From positions 1 through 50,303 of the forward strand of contig JAPLQY010000031.1 of the NCBI GenBank assembly GCA_026399475.1: 50,303 nucleotides of DNA, read 5' to 3'. Below the pieces are notes generated by a model, which was given only the letters and a program-made list of their open reading frames with translations, made no database searches and was not told the origin of the DNA. Of the stretch, positions 35,827-43,248 are shown one piece after another (positions within the stretch are counted from its first letter, which is position 1; every line of letters begins with the position of its first letter). The position numbers and the translations under genes are program-made. Source of the DNA: Rhodocyclales bacterium (GTDB lineage: Bacteria; Pseudomonadota; Gammaproteobacteria; Burkholderiales; Rhodocyclaceae).

Positions 35827-36219
35827 TCAGGGGCACGCAGCGTGTGCGGCAACAGTTTTTATAAGGCTGTCCTTGGTAAAAGGTTTGGTCAGGTATTCAT
35901 CCGATCCGACCATGCGTCCGCGGGCACGGTCAAAGAGGCCGTCCTTGGATGAAAGCATGATCACCGGTGTGGCTGCGAATCTGGCGTTCTTCTTGATCAG
36001 CGCGCAGGTCTGATAGCCGTCGAGACGTGGCATCAGTATGTCGCAGAAGACTACATTGGGCTGATGATCGTTGATCTTCGCCAGCGCATCGAAGCCGTCT
36101 TCGGCCAGCACTACCTGCGCCCCGGCCTGAAGCAGGAAAATCTCCGCAGTCTTGCGGATGGTGTTCGAGTCGTCGATCACCATCACCTTGATGCCGGAAA
36201 GCCGTGGTATCTCGCTCAC
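35827..36219 (-). CDS. pilG: Response regulator PilG
   Basis: Stand-alone receiver of 130 residues beginning (V)SEIPRLSGIKVMVIDDSNTI. Phospho-Asp lies in VVFCDILMPRLDGYQ; Ser/Lys of the switch are in IMLSSKDG and YLTKPFTKD. GTG 36219 is preferred because GGAG stands four bases upstream and the protein then starts like other PilG proteins; a TTG at 36240 would add seven residues. First gene of pilG-pilH-pilI-pilJ-chpA. It is the output protein that promotes pilus extension. Confidence 0.9.
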   Translation of the reverse strand: MSEIPRLSGIKVMVIDDSNTIRKTAEIFLLQAGAQVVLAEDGFDALAKINDHQPNVVFCDILMPRLDGYQTCALIKKNARFAATPVIMLSSKDGLFDRARGRMVGSDEYLTKPFTKDSLIKTVAAHAACP

Positions 36220-36373
36220 GTTACTCCATGCTGGATTCAACGTTAATCATGGCACCACGGGAAGAACAGAAATACAGCCATGGAAACCGTTCTGCCCGAA
36301 AGCGCTTTCCATTTCCTCCGTCGCCCCGTTGTTCTTTATTGCCGAGGTCAAGCCTGACCGCCTTCAATCATAC

Positions 36374-36556
36374 TTAGATTTTGACCATTTCGAAGTCTTC
36401 CTTGCGTGCACTGCATTCCGGGCAGGTCCAGTTGGGGGGTACGTCATCCCATCGCGTACCGGCCGGCACGCCTTCCTCCGGAAGCCCTTTTGCCTCATCG
36501 TAGATGAAGCCGCAGATCAGGCACATCCATTTTAAATAATTTTGTTCGGCAGTCAT
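36374..36556 (-). CDS. Rubredoxin
   Basis: Small iron protein of 60 residues. One Fe is held by four Cys in two knuckles, CLICG and CPECS, with the usual FIYDEAKGLPEEGVPAGTRW and VPPNWTCPEC between. It carries single electrons in the cytoplasm, for example for alkane or peroxide metabolism; no partner is next to it. The start lacks a Shine-Dalgarno, and a perfect TATAAT lies only 6 bp before the ATG, suggesting a leaderless transcript. 133 bp of spacer separates it from pilG (36241-36373), with nothing recognised in it. Confidence 0.93.
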   Translation of the reverse strand: MTAEQNYLKWMCLICGFIYDEAKGLPEEGVPAGTRWDDVPPNWTCPECSARKEDFEMVKI

Positions 36557-36562
36557 CGCGAG

Positions 36563-36568
36563 ATTATA
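36563..36568 (-). promoter_or_regulatory. TATAAT -10 element of rubredoxin
   Basis: On the minus strand a perfect TATAAT stands 6 bases before the rubredoxin ATG, placing the transcription start at or next to the A of ATG. No TTGACA-like -35 is visible; the -35 zone falls in promoter-like module B (36581-36620). Confidence 0.5.
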
Positions 36569-36580
36569 GTTTTTGTATCG

Positions 36581-36620
36581 GTGCGCGTGCGCCGTGGACG
36601 GTATGCCTTCGGATAGAATT
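36581..36620 (+). promoter_or_regulatory. Promoter-like 40-bp module, copy B
   Basis: Ungapped match of 35/40 to 24891-24930. TAGAAT at 36614-36619 would start transcription near 36626, about 54 nt before thiD. The GC-rich half (GTGCGCGTGCGCC) overlaps the expected -35 zone of the divergent rubredoxin gene, so one bound factor could serve both directions. No TPP riboswitch pattern follows. Confidence 0.5.
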
Positions 36621-36679
36621 GTGGAATATTAACTCAAGCTACTCGTCGCCCGACATGTCCGGGCCGGGTCAGGAGATTT

Positions 36680-37540
36680 ATGCGCGTTGCCCCTCCCGCC
36701 AACCTGCCCCCGCCCATTGTGCTGACGTTTGCGGCCTCCGATCCCACCGGCGGCGCCGGATTGCAGGCCGACATATTGACGCTGGCCAGCCTCGGCTGCC
36801 ATCCGCTGTCTGTCGTCACGGCGATTACCGTGCAGGACACGGCAGGCGTCGAAGCCGTGTTGCCGATAGACGCCGAGTGGATAGCCGACCAGGCTCGCGC
36901 CCTGCTTGAGGACATGCCGGTCGCGGTATTCAAGCTGGGCATGCTGGGCAGCGTCGAGATCATCGCCGCGATTGCCGAGGTGATCGCCGACTATCCCGAT
37001 ATTCCCGTGGTCCTCGATCCGGTGCTGGCCTCGGGGCGCGGCGACCAGTTTGCCGACGAGGAAATGATCGAGGCAATGATCGGCCTGTTGCTGCCCCAGA
37101 CCACGCTGTTGACGCCCAACAGTCTCGAGGCCAGGCGCCTGGCGCAGGAGATGGGAGAACCGGGCGAGGATGCCCGCATCGAACCTGGCTTGCCCGAATG
37201 TGCCCACCGTTTGATCAATGCCGGATGCGAGTATGTGCTGCTGACGGGAACCCACGAGGGTACCCCGCAAGTGATCAATACACTCTACGGCAGCCACGGA
37301 GTCGTGCGTACCGATCGCTGGGATCGCTTGCCTGGCAGCTATCACGGATCCGGCTGTACGCTTGCCTCGGCTGTCGCGGCGCACCTGGCCAGCGGTGTAA
37401 GCATGGCCGAGGCGGTCATGGGTGCGCAGGAATATACCTGGCGCACACTGGTCGCCGGCTTTCGTCCCGGCATGGGACAATTCATTCCCGACCGCTTGTT
37501 CTGGTCGCGGGAAGAGGAAGATGACACGGATGAAACCTGA
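36680..37540 (+). CDS. thiD: Hydroxymethylpyrimidine/phosphomethylpyrimidine kinase
   Basis: Ribokinase-fold kinase of 286 residues that phosphorylates HMP and HMP-P for thiamine synthesis. FAASDPTGGAGLQADILTLA is the substrate site; TAITVQDT, FKLGMLGS, VLDPVLASGRGDQ and the anion-hole Gly-Ser-Gly-Cys segment SYHGSGCTLASAVAAHLA (catalytic-base region) follow in order. CAGGAGATTT gives the ribosome site. Downstream thiE and, at the right edge of the window, thiC complete the pyrimidine side of the pathway. Confidence 0.93.
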   Translation: MRVAPPANLPPPIVLTFAASDPTGGAGLQADILTLASLGCHPLSVVTAITVQDTAGVEAVLPIDAEWIADQARALLEDMPVAVFKLGMLGSVEIIAAIAEVIADYPDIPVVLDPVLASGRGDQFADEEMIEAMIGLLLPQTTLLTPNSLEARRLAQEMGEPGEDARIEPGLPECAHRLINAGCEYVLLTGTHEGTPQVINTLYGSHGVVRTDRWDRLPGSYHGSGCTLASAVAAHLASGVSMAEAVMGAQEYTWRTLVAGFRPGMGQFIPDRLFWSREEEDDTDET

Positions 37541-37618
37541 CAAACCCGATGACCGCAGGGGAAGGCCTTTGCGCGCACCTGCAACAAGGCTCTTGCAGGG
37601 TCCGCCAGGGGTTCTCGC
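37541..37618 (+). other. thiD-thiE spacer with a perfect hairpin
   Basis: 78 bp holding CCTGCAA (37578-37584) paired with TTGCAGG (37593-37599) around an 8-nt loop. No T-run follows, so it is not a standard terminator; it may be an RNA-processing or stability hairpin. Confidence 0.4.
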
Positions 37619-38266
37619 ATGAAACTCAGGGGTCTTTGCGCAGTGACGCTCGACGATTTGCTGCTGCCGCGGCTTTCGGCGCTGGTAAAGGCGGCGCTTG
37701 ATGGTGGTGCGCCCATCGTTCAATACCGCAACAAACTGGCGTCGCGCCCCCTGCGCCGCGCGCAGGCCGCCGAGATGCTGCGCATCTGTCGCGCGGCGGG
37801 TGCAAAACTGATCATCAACGACGATGTCTGGCTGGCGGTTGAGATCGGTGCCGACGGCGCCCACCTCGGGCGTGACGATGCGCCGGGCGGCTCACTGGTT
37901 GCCGCGCGCGACGCCTTGGGGCCAAAGCGCATCCTCGGCGTGTCCTGCTATAACGAACTTGCCCGCGGCGAAGAGGCGGCGGCGGCGGGCGCCGATTACC
38001 TGGCCTTCGGCAGCATATTTCCCTCGCGCACCAAGCCCGCTGCGGTGCGTGCCCCGCTTGAATTGCTGGGCGAAGCCCGCCGCCGTTTCGGTCTGCCGAT
38101 TGCCGCGATCGGCGGTATCACGCTCGACAATGCATCGCAGGTGATCGCCGCCGGCGCAGACATCCTCGCGGTGGTGAGCGATTTGTTCGACGCGATGGAC
38201 ATCAAGGCGCGGGCGGAAGCCTATCAACAATTGTTCAATCCGCCGAACTCCCGGACTCAATCATGA
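37619..38266 (+). CDS. thiE: Thiamine-phosphate synthase
   Basis: TIM-barrel enzyme of 215 residues joining HMP-pyrophosphate to the thiazole phosphate. Family marks: [10 protein letters not shown] (the QxR pyrophosphate-binding strand), [38 protein letters not shown] (the usual SPTxTK region), and AIGGITLDN with VVSDLF at the phosphate site. ATG 37619 is the usual family start. Its last codons overlap hemL by 4 bp (ATGA), so the two genes are coupled. Confidence 0.93.
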   Translation: MKLRGLCAVTLDDLLLPRLSALVKAALDGGAPIVQYRNKLASRPLRRAQAAEMLRICRAAGAKLIINDDVWLAVEIGADGAHLGRDDAPGGSLVAARDALGPKRILGVSCYNELARGEEAAAAGADYLAFGSIFPSRTKPAAVRAPLELLGEARRRFGLPIAAIGGITLDNASQVIAAGADILAVVSDLFDAMDIKARAEAYQQLFNPPNSRTQS

Positions 38267-39540
38267 CTCGCAACGAAGAACTCTTTTTCCGCGCCCAGAA
38301 AACCATTCCCGGCGGCGTCAATTCGCCGGTCCGCGCCTTCCGCTCCGTCGGCGGCGCACCGCGCTTTTTCACGCGCGGTGAAGGGGCCCGCGTCTGGGAT
38401 GCCGATGGCAAGGCCTATCTCGACTACGTCGGTTCCTGGGGACCGCTAATCCTCGGCCATGCCGATGCCGACACCGTGAGCGCCGTGCAGGAGGCCGCGG
38501 CAAAGGGGCTTACCTTCGGCGCGCCGACGGAAGCCGAAATCGAACTCGCCGAACTGCTTGTGCAGCGCGTGCCGAGCATGGACATGGTGCGTCTGGTTTC
38601 GTCCGGCACCGAGGCCACCATGAGCGCGATCCGTCTGGCGCGCGGCTTTACCGGGCGCGATGCCATCGTCAAGTTCGAGGGCTGTTACCACGGCCACGGC
38701 GACAGCCTGCTGGTCAAGGCCGGTTCCGGACTGCTGACTTTCGGCAACCCGTCGTCCGCCGGGGTGCCGGCCGACCTCGCGCAGCACACCCTGGTGCTCG
38801 ATTACAACGATGCGCAGGGTTTGCGCGATGCCTTCGCCAAACACGGCAGGACCATTGCCTGCGTGATTGTCGAGCCGGTGGCCGGCAACATGAACCTGAT
38901 TGCCCCGAAGCCCGAATTTCTGGCAGCGATGCGTGAGTTGTGCACGCAGCATGGCGCTCTGCTGATCTTCGACGAAGTCATGACCGGCTTTCGAGTCGGG
39001 CCAGGATCGGCGCAGGGCCTTTACGGCATCACGCCCGAACTGTCGACTTTCGGCAAGGTGGTCGGCGGCGGCATGCCCCTGGGCGCCTTCGGCGGCCGCC
39101 GCGACATCATGGAAAAGATTGCACCCCTGGGGCCGGTGTACCAGGCCGGCACGCTTTCGGGCAATCCCCTGTCGGTGGCGGCGGGCCTGGTGACGCTGAA
39201 GAAGGTTGCAGCCCCGGGTTTTTACGAGGCATTGACGGCACGGACCAGAACCCTGGTCGATGGGCTTGCTGCCGTTGCAAAGAAGCGCGGCGTAAAGTTT
39301 TCGGCGCAGTCGGTGGGCGGCATGTTCGGCATCTATTTCGCCGCCACGCCGCCAACCTCCTACGCCGAAGTGATGGCTTCCGACAAGGAAGCCTTCAACC
39401 GCTTCTTCCACGCCATGCTGGATGCCGGCATCTATCTCGCCCCCTCGGCTTTCGAGGCTGGCTTCGTCTCCGCCGCGCATAGCGATGCCGACATTGCGGC
39501 GACCGTCGCTGCGGCTGATGCGATCTTCGCTGCCGGCTGA
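38263..39540 (+). CDS. hemL: Glutamate-1-semialdehyde 2,1-aminomutase
   Basis: PLP enzyme of 425 residues that makes 5-aminolevulinate in the C5 haem pathway. Starts [40 protein letters not shown] and [20 protein letters not shown] bind cofactor; the Schiff-base lysine is in [37 protein letters not shown] is present. Overlaps thiE by ATGA. The precursor also feeds cobalamin synthesis, needed by the mutase in this window, though the linkage is generic. Confidence 0.95.
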   Translation: MTRNEELFFRAQKTIPGGVNSPVRAFRSVGGAPRFFTRGEGARVWDADGKAYLDYVGSWGPLILGHADADTVSAVQEAAAKGLTFGAPTEAEIELAELLVQRVPSMDMVRLVSSGTEATMSAIRLARGFTGRDAIVKFEGCYHGHGDSLLVKAGSGLLTFGNPSSAGVPADLAQHTLVLDYNDAQGLRDAFAKHGRTIACVIVEPVAGNMNLIAPKPEFLAAMRELCTQHGALLIFDEVMTGFRVGPGSAQGLYGITPELSTFGKVVGGGMPLGAFGGRRDIMEKIAPLGPVYQAGTLSGNPLSVAAGLVTLKKVAAPGFYEALTARTRTLVDGLAAVAKKRGVKFSAQSVGGMFGIYFAATPPTSYAEVMASDKEAFNRFFHAMLDAGIYLAPSAFEAGFVSAAHSDADIAATVAAADAIFAAG

Positions 39541-39594
39541 GCGGGTTCAGATCCGAAAGTCGGTGCCCGCCAGACGGCGGCTGGACGCGCAAAC

Positions 39595-39933
39595 ATGCCG
39601 GCACTGAGCCCCGCTACCGCCTGGCTGGTCTTGCTGGTCGCCGGCCTGTGCGAAGTGGTCTGGGCCATCGGCCTAAAGTACACCGAAGGCTTCACGCGCC
39701 TGGTGCCAAGCGCCTGGACGCTGGCGGCGATGGCCGCATCGGTGGTTCTGCTGGCCTGGTCGCTGAAGACGCTGCCGGTGGGAACGGCCTACGCCGTGTG
39801 GACCGGCATCGGCGCGGTCGGCACTGCGCTGTTGGGCATGATGCTGTTCAGCGAATCGCGCGAGGTCGCGCGTCTGGTTTGCATCGGCCTCATCGTGGCC
39901 GGCATCCTCGGCCTGAAACTGGTGACGAAGTAG
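39595..39933 (+). CDS. SMR-family exporter of the SugE/Gdx (guanidinium) type
   Basis: Four-helix small multidrug resistance protein of 112 residues. The essential membrane Glu is residue 20 ([20 protein letters not shown]). GLKYTxGFTRL is typical of the SugE/Gdx branch, which exports guanidinium rather than broad drugs; helix 3-4 sequence [18 protein letters not shown] agrees. 54 bp after hemL; that gap has no convincing guanidine riboswitch. It may work as a dual-topology dimer since no partner SMR gene is adjacent. Confidence 0.85.
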   Translation: MPALSPATAWLVLLVAGLCEVVWAIGLKYTEGFTRLVPSAWTLAAMAASVVLLAWSLKTLPVGTAYAVWTGIGAVGTALLGMMLFSESREVARLVCIGLIVAGILGLKLVTK

Positions 39934-39954
39934 TGTCGCCGCTGGCGGCGGAGT

Positions 39955-41325
39955 TCAGTCCTCGCGCCCGGCGCGCCGGGCGGCGAGCAGTCTTTTTGCC
40001 TTGCGTGTTTCGAGGTAGCGCAGCGACACGTAGGTACCCCAGCCGATCAGGCCCATGCCGGCGATGAAAGCGCCGTAAGCCAGCGGCCAGGAAATCCCCT
40101 GGGTCATCATCGAGAACTCCGACATGCCGCCGATGCCGGCGATGATGTTGATCGGCATGAAGACGACGCTGATGGTGGTCAGCTTGGACACGCGCTTGTT
40201 CTGGTTGATGTTGATGAAGCCCACCGTGGCGTCCATCAGGAAGTTGATCTTGCCGAACAGGAAGGAGGTGTGGCCGTCCAGCGAATCGATGTCGCGCAGG
40301 ATCTGGCGGGCATCGTCGTGCTGGTCGGTCGACATCAAGCGGCTGCGCATCAGGAAGGACAACGCGCGTCGGGTGTCGAGCACATTGCGACGGATGCGGC
40401 CGTTGAGGTCCTCTTCCTTGGCGATGTCGGAAAGGATCTCGGCCGCCTCGTCATCGGTGACCTGCGGCGTCAATACGGTGCGGCTGACCTCTTCCAGTTC
40501 GGCGTAGATGTCCTCCAGGGCATCGGCGGAGTATTCGACGTCGGCGTCATACAGGTCGAGCAGCACGTCCTTGCCGTCGGTGACGTAGCCCGGCTGGATC
40601 CGTGCCCGCAGCCGCTGCAGGCGGAACACCGGCAGTTCCTCGTCACGCATCGAGAACAGGATGTTGTTGTGCAGGACGAAGGCCACCGCGACGTTGCGCG
40701 ACTCGTCTTCCTTGTCCAGCAGGAAGTCCGAATGGAGGTGGACGACGCCGTTGTCCTCGATGTAGAAGCGCGCCGACTCCTCGATGTCCGTCAGGTCGTC
40801 GGCATCCGGCAGTTCGAGGTCGAAGATGTCCTCGATCCATCGGCGCTCCTCCTTCGAGGGCGCGAGCAGATCCACCCAGATCGGCGCCGTGCGGGCCAGG
40901 TCCTCCTTGCTGTCGATCTGGATCTGGCGCAGGCGGCCGTTCTGCAGCTCGAAGGCATTGACCATCGCCGTCTTGCGCGGGGCTTCGCTGGCTTGCAGCA
41001 CCCCCTGCAGGTCGCCGGGGCCGGCCGCCGCGGTTTCGTCGGGCTCCTCGTCAAGCGATTCCTGCAGGGCTTCCGACATTTCGTCGAGCACGTCCTCGCC
41101 CTGCTCCTTGTCCAGCAGTTCCCAGACCTGGACGCTCTCGTCGGGCGGCAGCGCATCGAGGATGCGCGCCACGGACTCGGGGGCCAGCGGCTCCAGCCGG
41201 GCGCGCAGGGCGGACCAGTCCTGACGACGCACCAGGCCTTCGACTTCGCGCAGGGTCTCCTGCTCCTCGGCGCGCTGGCGAGCCTCGGCATCATCTTCGA
41301 CAGGTGGGTTCGGGAACTCGGACAT
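39955..41325 (-). CDS. CorA-like divalent cation transporter with N-terminal MgtE-like domain
   Basis: Protein of 456 residues. Residues about 25-80 (VEGLVRRQDWSALRARLEPL, then VARILDALPPDESVQVWELL) resemble the helical superhelix of MgtE N-domains. After an acidic linker comes a CorA alpha/beta cytoplasmic domain (IWVDLLAPSKEERRWIEDIF), a long stalk helix, and two C-terminal helices (ISVVFMPINIIAGIGGM and LAYGAFIAGMGLIGWGTYV). The signature loop is GGMSEF where CorA has YGMNF, so Asn of GMN is Ser. The basic tail is normal. Probably Mg2+ transport; with the altered GMN loop the ion and direction are uncertain. Ends 21 bp from the convergent exporter gene. Confidence 0.82.
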   Translation of the reverse strand: MSEFPNPPVEDDAEARQRAEEQETLREVEGLVRRQDWSALRARLEPLAPESVARILDALPPDESVQVWELLDKEQGEDVLDEMSEALQESLDEEPDETAAAGPGDLQGVLQASEAPRKTAMVNAFELQNGRLRQIQIDSKEDLARTAPIWVDLLAPSKEERRWIEDIFDLELPDADDLTDIEESARFYIEDNGVVHLHSDFLLDKEDESRNVAVAFVLHNNILFSMRDEELPVFRLQRLRARIQPGYVTDGKDVLLDLYDADVEYSADALEDIYAELEEVSRTVLTPQVTDDEAAEILSDIAKEEDLNGRIRRNVLDTRRALSFLMRSRLMSTDQHDDARQILRDIDSLDGHTSFLFGKINFLMDATVGFININQNKRVSKLTTISVVFMPINIIAGIGGMSEFSMMTQGISWPLAYGAFIAGMGLIGWGTYVSLRYLETRKAKRLLAARRAGRED

Positions 41326-41345
41326 GGCCGCCGTATTCTATTCGT

Positions 41346-42053
41346 CTACGGCACTTCCGCGCCGCCCATGCGGCCCAGAATCAGCTGGGTACGCCCGTTC
41401 ATGTAGGCCGACCAGGGATTGCGTTCATAACGGCGTGGAGCGGGCAGCATGACGGCCAGTCGCGCCGCCTGCTCCGCATCGAGCTGGGCTGCCGGGATGC
41501 TGAAATAGCGCCGCGCCGCCGCTTCCGCGCCGAACACGCCATCGCCCCATTCGACGACGTTGAGATAGACCTCGAGGATGCGACGCTTGTCCCACAGGAG
41601 TTCGATCCAGACCGTGATGATGGCCTCCTCGCCCTTGCGCAGGACCGACTTGGTCGGAGACAGCAGCAGGTTCTTCGCCAGTTGCTGGGAAATGGTGGAG
41701 CCGCCGGCCACTACCTTGCCCTGCTTCTGGTTCTTTTCCAGCGCCTTCTGAATTCCTTCCCAGTCGAAGCCCTCGTGATCGACGAACTTGTCGTCCTCGG
41801 CGGAGACCACGGCACGCTTGAGATGCACCGAGATTTTCTCGTAGGGCATCCACTGACGTCGCATTTCAAACTTTGGTTCAGCTTTCGGGTTCTTCAGCCG
41901 TGCTTCCTCGATGCGCTGGTTCTGGAAGCTCGTCGTTCCCGGATTCACCCATTTCCACCACAGCACCCAGCCCAGGTACCAGCCCTGCCAAAGCAGGAGC
42001 AAGCCGACCACTGCCGCCAGCCCGAGCTTGAGCCAGCGCGGTGCCGGCCTCAT
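41346..42053 (-). CDS. mtgA: Monofunctional biosynthetic peptidoglycan transglycosylase
   Basis: Glycosyltransferase family 51 enzyme of 235 residues that polymerises lipid II into glycan strands. A single N-terminal membrane anchor (LGLAAVVGLLLLWQGWYLGW), then the catalytic motif VVSAEDDKFVDHEGFDW containing the essential Glu, GGSTISQQLAKNLLL, RKGEEAIITVWIEL and VYLNVVEWGDGVFG. No transpeptidase domain. ATG 42053 is preferred; a TTG lies six codons upstream. It uses the undecaprenyl carrier recycled by UppP, encoded about 6 kb away. Confidence 0.94.
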   Translation of the reverse strand: MRPAPRWLKLGLAAVVGLLLLWQGWYLGWVLWWKWVNPGTTSFQNQRIEEARLKNPKAEPKFEMRRQWMPYEKISVHLKRAVVSAEDDKFVDHEGFDWEGIQKALEKNQKQGKVVAGGSTISQQLAKNLLLSPTKSVLRKGEEAIITVWIELLWDKRRILEVYLNVVEWGDGVFGAEAAARRYFSIPAAQLDAEQAARLAVMLPAPRRYERNPWSAYMNGRTQLILGRMGGAEVP

Positions 42054-42258
42054 TACGTTGCTTTCGGGCAATGCAATGGCGAATTGCCCCCCCCCACCCC
42101 CCGGTCCACGGCTGGCTTTGCACAGCCAGCCGGCTTCGGCGGCGCAAAGCAGTGCTTTGCGAAACCCTGCCTACGCCCCCCGCCCAGGCGGGGGCGACAG
42201 ATCGGTTCGCCTGGGCTTTGCCCGCCTGGGATTTCCCTTCGGGGGCAGGCGTCAAATA
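42054..42258 (-). repeat. Hairpin-rich spacer upstream of mtgA
   Basis: 205 bp without a gene. In plus-strand order: a C9-A-C6 tract (42087-42102); GGCTGGC/GCCAGCC with an 8-nt loop; a 19-bp palindrome CGCAAAGCAgTGCTTTGCG; GCCCCCCGCC/GGCGGGGGC; the directly repeated GCCTGGG; and hairpin copy 4 (42224-42250). It reads as stacked small repeats rather than a promoter alone. Confidence 0.6.
42224..42250 (-). repeat. Small two-stem hairpin repeat, copy 4
   Basis: Read on the minus strand: outer stem GCCTG/CAGGC, inner CCCCGAAGGGA with one unpaired position (A in place of G), then AATCC. It lies 8 bp beyond the aroE stop. Confidence 0.55.
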
Positions 42259-43110
42259 TCATGAGGTACTCCTCAGAGCGGCTAGCACCGGCTCGGTATG
42301 CGGCCGCACGCCGCGCCAGATGAAAAACGCCTCGGCCGCCTGCTCGACCAGCATGCCCAGGCCATCGGCAACCCGGGCACCGTTTGCGCGCGCCTGAGCC
42401 ATGAAGGGCGTTTCGCGCCCATAGACCATCTCATAGGCGACGCAGCGCAGCGCAAAAACAGAAGTCGGCAAGGGCAATGCGGCGCTGCTGAGGCCAGCCG
42501 AGGTGGCGTTGATGACGAGATCGAATTGCCGTCCGGCAAGGTCGGGAAAGCCCATGCCATCGGGCTTGACGTCGACCGCGCAGCCCGGCAGGCGGGTAAA
42601 CGAATTGGCAAACTCAAGGGCGAGGCGCGCGGCGGTTTCTTCAGTGCGATTGGCAATCACCAGTTCTGCCGGGCCTTCCAGCAGCAGCGGCAGGATCGCT
42701 CCGCGTGCCGCGCCGCCGGCTCCCAGCAGCAGGACACGACGTCCGGCCGGGTCGCAGCCGAGGTTATTCTTCAGGTCGCGTATCAGGCCCGCGCCGTCGG
42801 TGTTGTCGCCGATCACCGCACCGGCTTCGAAGCTCAGGGTATTCACTGCCCCGGCCGCCTCTGCGCGGGGAGTGCGCCGCGTGGCAAGACGAAAGGCTTC
42901 TTCCTTGAACGGTACGGTGACATTGGCGCCGCGGGCCAGGCCATCACTAGCGGCGATAAAGGCGTGCACTGCCGCCACGAAGCCCTCCTTCCCGGCGAGG
43001 ATGGCCTGATAGCTGATGTCCTGCCCGGTCTGCGCAGCGAACAGGGAGTGGATGCGGGGTGATTTGCTGTGCCCGATGGGGTTGCCAAAAACGGCGTAAC
43101 GGTCAGTCAT
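42259..43110 (-). CDS. aroE: Shikimate dehydrogenase
   Basis: NADPH-dependent enzyme of 283 residues reducing 3-dehydroshikimate. Starts MTDRYAVFGNPIGHSKSPRI (shikimate site). NVTVPFKEEAF holds the catalytic Lys, DNTDGAGLIRDL the catalytic Asp pair, GAGGAARGAI the dinucleotide loop, ANRTEETA the NADP-phosphate contact and DGLGMLVEQAAEAF the C-terminal lid. A degenerate second copy of its first eight codons lies upstream at 43222-43245. Confidence 0.95.
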   Translation of the reverse strand: MTDRYAVFGNPIGHSKSPRIHSLFAAQTGQDISYQAILAGKEGFVAAVHAFIAASDGLARGANVTVPFKEEAFRLATRRTPRAEAAGAVNTLSFEAGAVIGDNTDGAGLIRDLKNNLGCDPAGRRVLLLGAGGAARGAILPLLLEGPAELVIANRTEETAARLALEFANSFTRLPGCAVDVKPDGMGFPDLAGRQFDLVINATSAGLSSAALPLPTSVFALRCVAYEMVYGRETPFMAQARANGARVADGLGMLVEQAAEAFFIWRGVRPHTEPVLAALRSTS

Positions 43111-43200
43111 AATTCGAGTCGCGGTACTCGGTGTAGTACGGAGGAATGGCGGACATGGCGGGCCCGTTTTCAGCGCAGGCTAACATGAGCGAAGCGCATG

Positions 43201-43245
43201 TTAAGCGCAGCGGCCGGAGCTAAATACGGCGTAGCGGTCTGTCAT
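43201..43245 (-). pseudogene. Duplicated aroE 5' end (remnant start)
   Basis: Four bases after the TonB-family stop codon, ATG ACA GAC CGC TAC GCC GTA TTT encodes MTDRYAVF, the same first eight residues as aroE with synonymous differences only, then diverges and stops after 14 codons. The remaining 90 bp to the real aroE start contain an AACATG/CATGTT hairpin (43181-43200) and a 27-codon open frame (43103-43186) whose stop overlaps the aroE ATG. Confidence 0.6.
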
Positions 43246-43248
43246 GTC

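Noticed and set aside
36621..36679. TPP riboswitch ahead of thiD
   Set aside because: The leader is under 60 nt after the likely start and lacks the CUGAGA-type core.
39541..39594. Guanidine riboswitch ahead of the SugE/Gdx-type exporter
   Set aside because: An ACGG occurs near CCAG/CTGG but the paired ACGR hairpins of the guanidine-II class are not formed and the gap is only 54 nt.
42072..42258. tRNA or small RNA gene in the hairpin-rich spacer
   Set aside because: No cloverleaf, anticodon arm or CCA-proximal TPsiC sequence could be assembled; the palindromes stand separately.
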